A stretch of DNA of 22,157 bases, from positions 1 to 22,157 of the IMG/VR virus record IMGVR_UViG_3300009551_000122; one strand, 5' to 3'. The notes under the pieces were generated by a model, which was not told the origin of the DNA, searched no databases, and saw only the letters and a program-made list of their open reading frames with translations. This DNA comes from a virus. Numbering within the stretch: position 1 is the stretch's first letter; every line of letters begins with the position of its first letter. Shown here piece after piece: positions 18,655 to 22,157 of the stretch. The position numbers and the translations under genes were made by a program.

Positions 18655-19280
18655 AAAACGAAGAGAAACGCGCACGGCAGGAAGCGGCCGGCATCCCCGA
18701 TACTCCGCTGAATATCAGCATGGAGGAACTACCAACCGGCGAGACCCGCATACTCCAGGCGCACATTAACGGCGTCCTGGTGGCAGACCTCAACCTACCG
18801 GCACATGTAATCGCAGCCCTCGACTGGTACGCAACCGATGAAGGCGTGATCGAGCGCAACTCCCGGCCGAACGTGCGGGAAGCTTCAGGTGTCACCCTCG
18901 GACGTGATGCGGATTCTAAGGCTCTCGATGAGCGGCGCGACGATGTACGCGAACGCGGCAAGTCCCTCTATGAAGCCCGCGACCAGTTCAAAGAAGCGGC
19001 CGACCGCTACACCACGCCCGGCATGCGGCCGCGCTTTATCGCAGGCGCCAAAGCCAAAGAAGGCGGCGGTACCGGCGACTATGAAGTAGTCAAATACCCG
19101 GCTGGTGATCCACGTGCGGGTGATCCCGTGAAGGTTCGGGGTATGGTCCTCGGACAGATGCCGGAAGAAAAAGCCGCGGCGCGCACCAAGTTCTACGCGC
19201 AGCGCGGCAACCAGCTTTTGAACCAGATCGGTGAAAAGTACAAGAAAGAAGGCGGAGCAACCGCCGTATCCGATCAGTAG
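18651..19280 (+). CDS. hypothetical head-region protein (209 aa)
   Basis: AAGGAG 4 nt before ATG 18651 and an ATGA overlap fix the start. The N-terminal half has a mixed alpha/beta pattern (ETRILQAHINGVLVADLNLP, then HVIAALDWYATDEGV). The second half is charged and helical (LDERRDDVRERGKSLYEARD), followed by a Gly-rich loop and KYPAGDPRAGDPVKVRGMVL. It resembles neither a protease nor a known decoration protein. Position just before the capsid pair suggests a head-assembly accessory. I do not recognise a family. Confidence 0.72.
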   Translation: MKNEEKRARQEAAGIPDTPLNISMEELPTGETRILQAHINGVLVADLNLPAHVIAALDWYATDEGVIERNSRPNVREASGVTLGRDADSKALDERRDDVRERGKSLYEARDQFKEAADRYTTPGMRPRFIAGAKAKEGGGTGDYEVVKYPAGDPRAGDPVKVRGMVLGQMPEEKAAARTKFYAQRGNQLLNQIGEKYKKEGGATAVSDQ

Positions 19281-19408
19281 TTAAGCAACCCACGCGAAGC
19301 AGGCGCTTCCATCCAACCGTCCCGCAAGGGCACCCGGAAGCGGTATACCTCACCTGCCATTGTCTTCGCTCCATGAGGCAACAAACCCAACTCTAGGAGT
19401 GTTTTCAT
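19281..19408 (+). other. 128-nt gap before the capsid genes
   Basis: No convincing gene is present. It holds a weak GAAGC/GCTTC stem near 19295-19308, CGCTTCC/GGAAGCG arms at about 19301 and 19339, the palindrome GGTATACC (about 19343-19350) and an AGGAGT ribosome-binding site 9 nt before ATG 19409. As one of the few breaks in a tightly overlapped operon, it is a candidate site for a capsid-specific promoter or RNA processing, but no -35/-10 pair stands out. Confidence 0.4.
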
Positions 19409-19951
19409 ATGGCAAATAGCAACACGCCGTTTGGCTTCCGACCCACTGGGCGCACGGTATCCGGAGCTTCGGGCTCCCTCGTACCGGCCCACAAATTAGT
19501 CGGATATGCCACGGCGTTATTCGTTAACGATGCCGTCACGCACGCAGCCGCGGGCACCAAGCCCACGCTCGCGATCGATGCGGCCATTACCCCGGGCACT
19601 ACGCCCGTTTTGGGTGTCAACATCCAATACGGTGCGGCCTCCCTCGCGACCGATCACACGATCGTCCTCGCGAAGGATGCCGTCTTCTGCGTCCAGGGCG
19701 ATGGTTCAGGCGCCACCTTCCTCGTAGCAGCTTCCCTGCAGAAGTGCGCGAACATCGTGCTCACTGCCGGCAACGCCTCGCTCAAAAGCTCCAAGCATTC
19801 GATTTCCGAAACCAGCTTGGCGGCAACCAACACCCTGGACTGCAAAGTCCGCGGCCTCTACCAGTCACCGGATAACGCCTTGGGCCAGTACGCCCGCGTC
19901 TTCGTGACGTTTAACAACTTGGTCGAAAGCGATCAGAAGGCGGGCATCTAA
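19409..19951 (+). CDS. probable head decoration protein (180 aa)
   Basis: The N-terminus MANSNTPFGFRPTGRTVSGA is a typical start of capsid-decoration-like proteins encoded just before Mu gpT-like capsid genes. The body is small-residue-rich and beta-like (GYATALFVNDAVTH, TTPVLGVNIQYGAASLATDH, FVTFNNL), with Ala/Thr/Gly throughout. A strong AGGAG lies about 9 nt upstream. A decoration or minor head protein bound to the shell is inferred from composition and position; no single motif proves it. It ends 4 nt before the capsid start. Confidence 0.68.
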   Translation: MANSNTPFGFRPTGRTVSGASGSLVPAHKLVGYATALFVNDAVTHAAAGTKPTLAIDAAITPGTTPVLGVNIQYGAASLATDHTIVLAKDAVFCVQGDGSGATFLVAASLQKCANIVLTAGNASLKSSKHSISETSLAATNTLDCKVRGLYQSPDNALGQYARVFVTFNNLVESDQKAGI

Positions 19952-19955
19952 CTCC

Positions 19956-20882
19956 ATGAACATCAGAGGCAATTTCTCCGACTTCTTTTTCGAGACGATG
20001 CTCCCGGCCTTGAACGCGAAAATCTGGAAGAACTTCAAAGCGAAGAAATCCATGATTGGTGAAGTACTCGGCACCGAGACCACCACGCGCTCTATCGAGC
20101 AGTTCTCTCAAATGGCCGGCGTTGGGCTCCCCACGCTGGTAGGCGAAACCGAAGACACCCCGACGGATGACTTTATCCAGGGGTTCAATAAGACGTTCAA
20201 GCCCGCCAAGTACGGCTTGGGTATTGCAGCGTCTCAGGAACTCGTGGAAGACGACAAGGTGGGCATCATCTCCCGCCGTTCGGTCGCTCTCTCGAACTCC
20301 ATTTTCCAGGCTCGCGAAATTCAGGCGGCCTCGGTTCTCAATAACGGCTTCGATGGAACCAACTTCCCGGGCCCCGATGGCAAGGCGCTTTTCGCCCTCG
20401 ACCATCCGCTCATCAAATCGGGCGGCTCGCAGGCTAACATGCTGGCGGTCGCGGCCGATCTCGATGTCGCTTCGCTCGAGCAGGCGCTCACCGACTGGGA
20501 ACTCATCAAGTCTCCCGAAGGCTTCCTGCAGATGACCGGCACGCCCCGTGTATTGACGGCCTCCGCCAATCGCTGGAACGTGGCCGAAATCCTGAAGTCT
20601 CAACAGCGCTCGGACACCGCGAACAACGCTATCAATGCGTTCAAATACAGCGAGCAGGGCGGAGTCATCAACTCCCTAACCTGGGCATATTTGACCGACC
20701 CTGATGCGTGGTTCCTGATCGCGCCTCCGGATGAAACCGGCCTGCTGTGGCTCGACCGCAAGGCCCCGTACACCAAGTCCGACTATGTGGAGAAGAACGA
20801 AACCGGCTTCGTCTACATGCGTTACCGCGCCACGTTCGGATTCTACGACTGGTCCGGCACCTACGGCAGCCCCGGGGCATAA
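19956..20882 (+). CDS. major capsid protein, Mu gpT-like (308 aa)
   Basis: The block FNKTFKPAKYGLGIAASQEL, then VEDDKVGIISRRSVALSNSI (about 79-118), is the hallmark of the Mu gpT-like major head subunit family. So are the NGFDG..FPGPDGKALFA segment (about 130-147) and a C-terminal MRYRATFGFYDWSGTYGSPG. Length (308 aa) fits gpT relatives (about 300). It should assemble an HK97-fold shell; no N-terminal delta-domain protease motif is obvious. It starts 4 nt after the decoration-like gene with a modest GGCGGG site. A strong intrinsic terminator follows at 20913-20939. Confidence 0.9.
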   Translation: MNIRGNFSDFFFETMLPALNAKIWKNFKAKKSMIGEVLGTETTTRSIEQFSQMAGVGLPTLVGETEDTPTDDFIQGFNKTFKPAKYGLGIAASQELVEDDKVGIISRRSVALSNSIFQAREIQAASVLNNGFDGTNFPGPDGKALFALDHPLIKSGGSQANMLAVAADLDVASLEQALTDWELIKSPEGFLQMTGTPRVLTASANRWNVAEILKSQQRSDTANNAINAFKYSEQGGVINSLTWAYLTDPDAWFLIAPPDETGLLWLDRKAPYTKSDYVEKNETGFVYMRYRATFGFYDWSGTYGSPGA

Positions 20883-20912
20883 TTAAAAGCCTCACCGTTA
20901 GCAAACCTCACC

Positions 20913-20939
20913 GGGGGGCAACCCGCCCCCCAACTTTTT
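20913..20939 (+). terminator. Rho-independent terminator after the capsid gene
   Basis: GGGGGGC (20913-20919), loop AACCC, GCCCCCC (20925-20931), then AAC and five T (20935-20939) make a perfect 7-bp, GC-only stem with a U-tract. It lies 31 nt after the capsid stop, so the main head operon probably ends or is attenuated here, separating capsid from the HNH gene. Confidence 0.8.
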
Positions 20940-21010
20940 CCCGGTACTCGCGGTACTTCTACATTGCGCGCACCAGCAACATTAGCGGCTAGGCCAACGT
21001 CCAATAGACA

Positions 21011-21826
21011 ATGGCTCCCGAACGGCAATGTCCGAAGTGTCTTCAGAGCTTCCCGCACACTGCCGAGTTCTTCACTCGCCAGAAACAGAACACGAGTGGG
21101 CTTCTGCTTACCTGCAAGGCTTGTACGCTTAAACGTCGGCAGCGGAAAGCTGCCAGTTTGCCTCTTCCCGAAAGCCGCACGTGTCGTACCTGTTCTCGGG
21201 TCTATCCGCTCCGCGCTGAATACTGGCACAAGTCAACAGGCGCCCCCGGAAACCTGTCGGCCCACTGTAAAGACTGCACCTGCGCGAAAATGCGAGACTA
21301 CATCGCACTTCCTCGGGTTCGCGATAAGCGCAAGGAATATTACCAGCAGAACTCCGAAGAGATGGCAGCCTACAACAAGGTTTGGAACCGAGCGAACACA
21401 GCCAAACTCCGAGCAACACAAGCTAGATGGCGTAAGGCCCATCCTGAGAGTGTCGAAAAGATGCGCGCAAGCGGCGCCGTCTGGCGGAAGGCAAACGCCG
21501 AAAACCTTAAGAAAAGCCATCGCGCGTGGCGTAAGGCGAATCCTGAAAGGGTGCGAATCAGAGACGCAAACCGTAGGGCGCGCCACAATGCCGCACCGGG
21601 GAAAATCACCCTGGGCATCGTTATGGCGCTCTTTGATCTCCAAGTCGGGCTTTGCTTCTACTGCGATACCCAGCTTGGCAGCCTCTTCCATATCGATCAT
21701 TACATCCCGCTTACAAAGGGCGGCTCTAACGAGTTTAATAACCTCGTACTGGCCTGCGTGCCCTGCAATTGCAGCAAGCAAGACCTCCTTCCCGACGAGT
21801 TTCTACTCAGGCTCTCCGCTCGCTAG
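21011..21826 (+). CDS. free-standing HNH endonuclease with zinc fingers (271 aa)
   Basis: Two N-terminal zinc sites (C7/C10 with C35/C38; C58/C61 with C86/C89) precede a basic helical region with repeated WRKA(H/N)(P/A)E units at W140, W158 and W173 (spacings 18 and 15). A C-terminal HNH nuclease follows: CFYCDTQLG (C215, C218), FHIDHYIPLTKGGSNEFNNL (H227, D229, H230, N244) and LACVPCNCSKQD (C249, C252, C254). This is the layout of phage homing-type HNH enzymes. It sits alone between the capsid terminator and the next structural gene, with non-coding flanks, as expected of an intergenic invading element. No intron or intein is visible here. Confidence 0.88.
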   Translation: MAPERQCPKCLQSFPHTAEFFTRQKQNTSGLLLTCKACTLKRRQRKAASLPLPESRTCRTCSRVYPLRAEYWHKSTGAPGNLSAHCKDCTCAKMRDYIALPRVRDKRKEYYQQNSEEMAAYNKVWNRANTAKLRATQARWRKAHPESVEKMRASGAVWRKANAENLKKSHRAWRKANPERVRIRDANRRARHNAAPGKITLGIVMALFDLQVGLCFYCDTQLGSLFHIDHYIPLTKGGSNEFNNLVLACVPCNCSKQDLLPDEFLLRLSAR

Positions 21827-21876
21827 GTACAGCCTCCGAATCGGCACCCGTTTAACCCCCAACAATTCCAACCAGA

Positions 21877-21894
21877 ACCACTCATTTGAGTGGT
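21877..21894 (+). repeat. stem-loop between HNH gene and next gene
   Basis: ACCACTC ATTT GAGTGGT is a perfect 7-bp stem with a 4-nt loop. No T tract follows (CTGCAG comes next), so it is not a standard terminator; it may shield the mRNA end, or mark an HNH insertion boundary. Its distance from the next ribosome-binding site is about 15 nt. Confidence 0.45.
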
Positions 21895-21916
21895 CTGCAG
21901 ACACAGGAGAATTACT

Positions 21917-22157
21917 TTGAGCCTCAATAACAGATCTTACGGAAGAGTAGCAACCCGCTTTTCCCGACTTCTTATCAAACTGATGCCTCACCGGGCAGAC
22001 GCCACAGGGCAAGGCGACTACCTGGCGCAACCCATGTTTGTGATCCAGGCGCCTCCCGGGCAGACGGCCGACCTCATGCAGTTGCAGGACTCGACCGGCG
22101 CCGTACTGTACAAGCTCGACGCCACCGGCCGCGGCGCCGTCAATGCGACCGCGAAGA
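21917..22157 (+). CDS. partial structural or fibre-like protein (right edge)
   Basis: TTG 21917 follows a good CAGGAGA site at 6-nt spacing and opens a frame that runs off the window (about 80 residues). The first 22 residues are basic (MSLNNRSYGRVATRFSRLLI). Then come GQGDYLAQPMFVIQAPPGQT and ADLMQLQDSTGAVLYKLDAT, the 'v.dstGavl.k.d..G.v' phrase common in phage fibre and surface proteins. The identity is therefore fibre- or virion-like, inferred from that phrase. The start codon is fairly secure by spacing. Confidence 0.6.
   Translation, partial: MSLNNRSYGRVATRFSRLLIKLMPHRADATGQGDYLAQPMFVIQAPPGQTADLMQLQDSTGAVLYKLDATGRGAVNATAK

Noticed and set aside
19911-20603. 230-aa minus-strand open frame across the capsid gene
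   Set aside because: Antisense shadow of the Mu gpT-like capsid gene, with Arg/Gly/Glu-rich low-complexity protein and no start context.
20964-21920. 318-aa plus-strand frame across the HNH gene
   Set aside because: The other frame carries Cys and HNH motifs in order; this one has none and no ribosome-binding site.
1-22157. CRISPR arrays, tRNA or rRNA genes, insertion sequences
   Set aside because: No regularly spaced repeats, cloverleaf-compatible sequences, rRNA-like stretches or transposase genes were seen; detection by eye is limited, and a tRNA and repeat search would settle it.

Overview
The window is a stretch of a tailed double-stranded DNA phage or prophage (class Caudoviricetes). 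It carries small and large terminase subunits, a portal protein, a scaffold-like protein, a decoration-like protein and a Mu gpT-like major capsid protein in canonical order, surrounded by densely packed small accessory genes. The host cannot be fixed from sequence. The DNA is GC-rich, and the KTSC and Thivi_2564-type small proteins fit a soil or aquatic Gram-negative host (Acidobacteriota or Proteobacteria are my guess, low confidence). No tRNA, rRNA, CRISPR array or insertion sequence was seen.

Layout. (1) 1-3340, minus strand: a polycistron of small accessory genes reading leftwards and running off the window edge. It includes a four-CxxC zinc protein, an HNH-type protein, a Cys-rich phage protein and several micro-genes, two of them single-pass membrane proteins. 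Eight of nine junctions from 2253 to 86 are 4-base ATGA stop/start overlaps. (2) 3341-3600: a control region with three copies of a 16-bp palindromic operator. Each sits directly upstream of an extended -10 promoter, with a start codon only 5-8 nt after the -10. They would drive the leftward polycistron, a 49-aa basic protein, and a rightward pair encoding a coiled-coil protein and an exported protein. (3) 4418-5501: a small serine recombinase, a 244-nt non-coding stretch with a palindrome, and a small unknown gene. (4) 5594-6817, minus strand: a LuxR/GerE-like HTH protein and a PAPS-reductase-like PP-loop protein. (5) 6930 to the right edge, plus strand: the late region. It opens with small proteins (KTSC, a hendecad-repeat membrane protein, a Thivi_2564-like protein). 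It continues with a ParB-methyltransferase fusion and TerS-TerL, then small zinc/HTH proteins, the portal and small head-region proteins. The scaffold-like protein, the decoration-like protein, the major capsid protein and a Rho-independent terminator follow. It ends with a free-standing HNH endonuclease and the start of a structural or fibre-like gene.

How it fits together: the operator triplet probably lets one regulator, not identifiable here, switch the leftward accessory operon and two rightward units together. The LuxR-like protein with its divergent palindrome may govern the late side. Nearly every late gene overlaps or abuts its neighbour, so translation is probably coupled through packaging and head assembly. 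The clearest non-coding break is at the HNH insertion after the capsid gene. Strongest novelty candidates: the operator/extended -10/near-leaderless triplet, the chain of ATGA-coupled micro-genes, the PAPS-reductase-like/HTH pair, the 11-residue repeat membrane protein, and an atypical Walker A in TerL.
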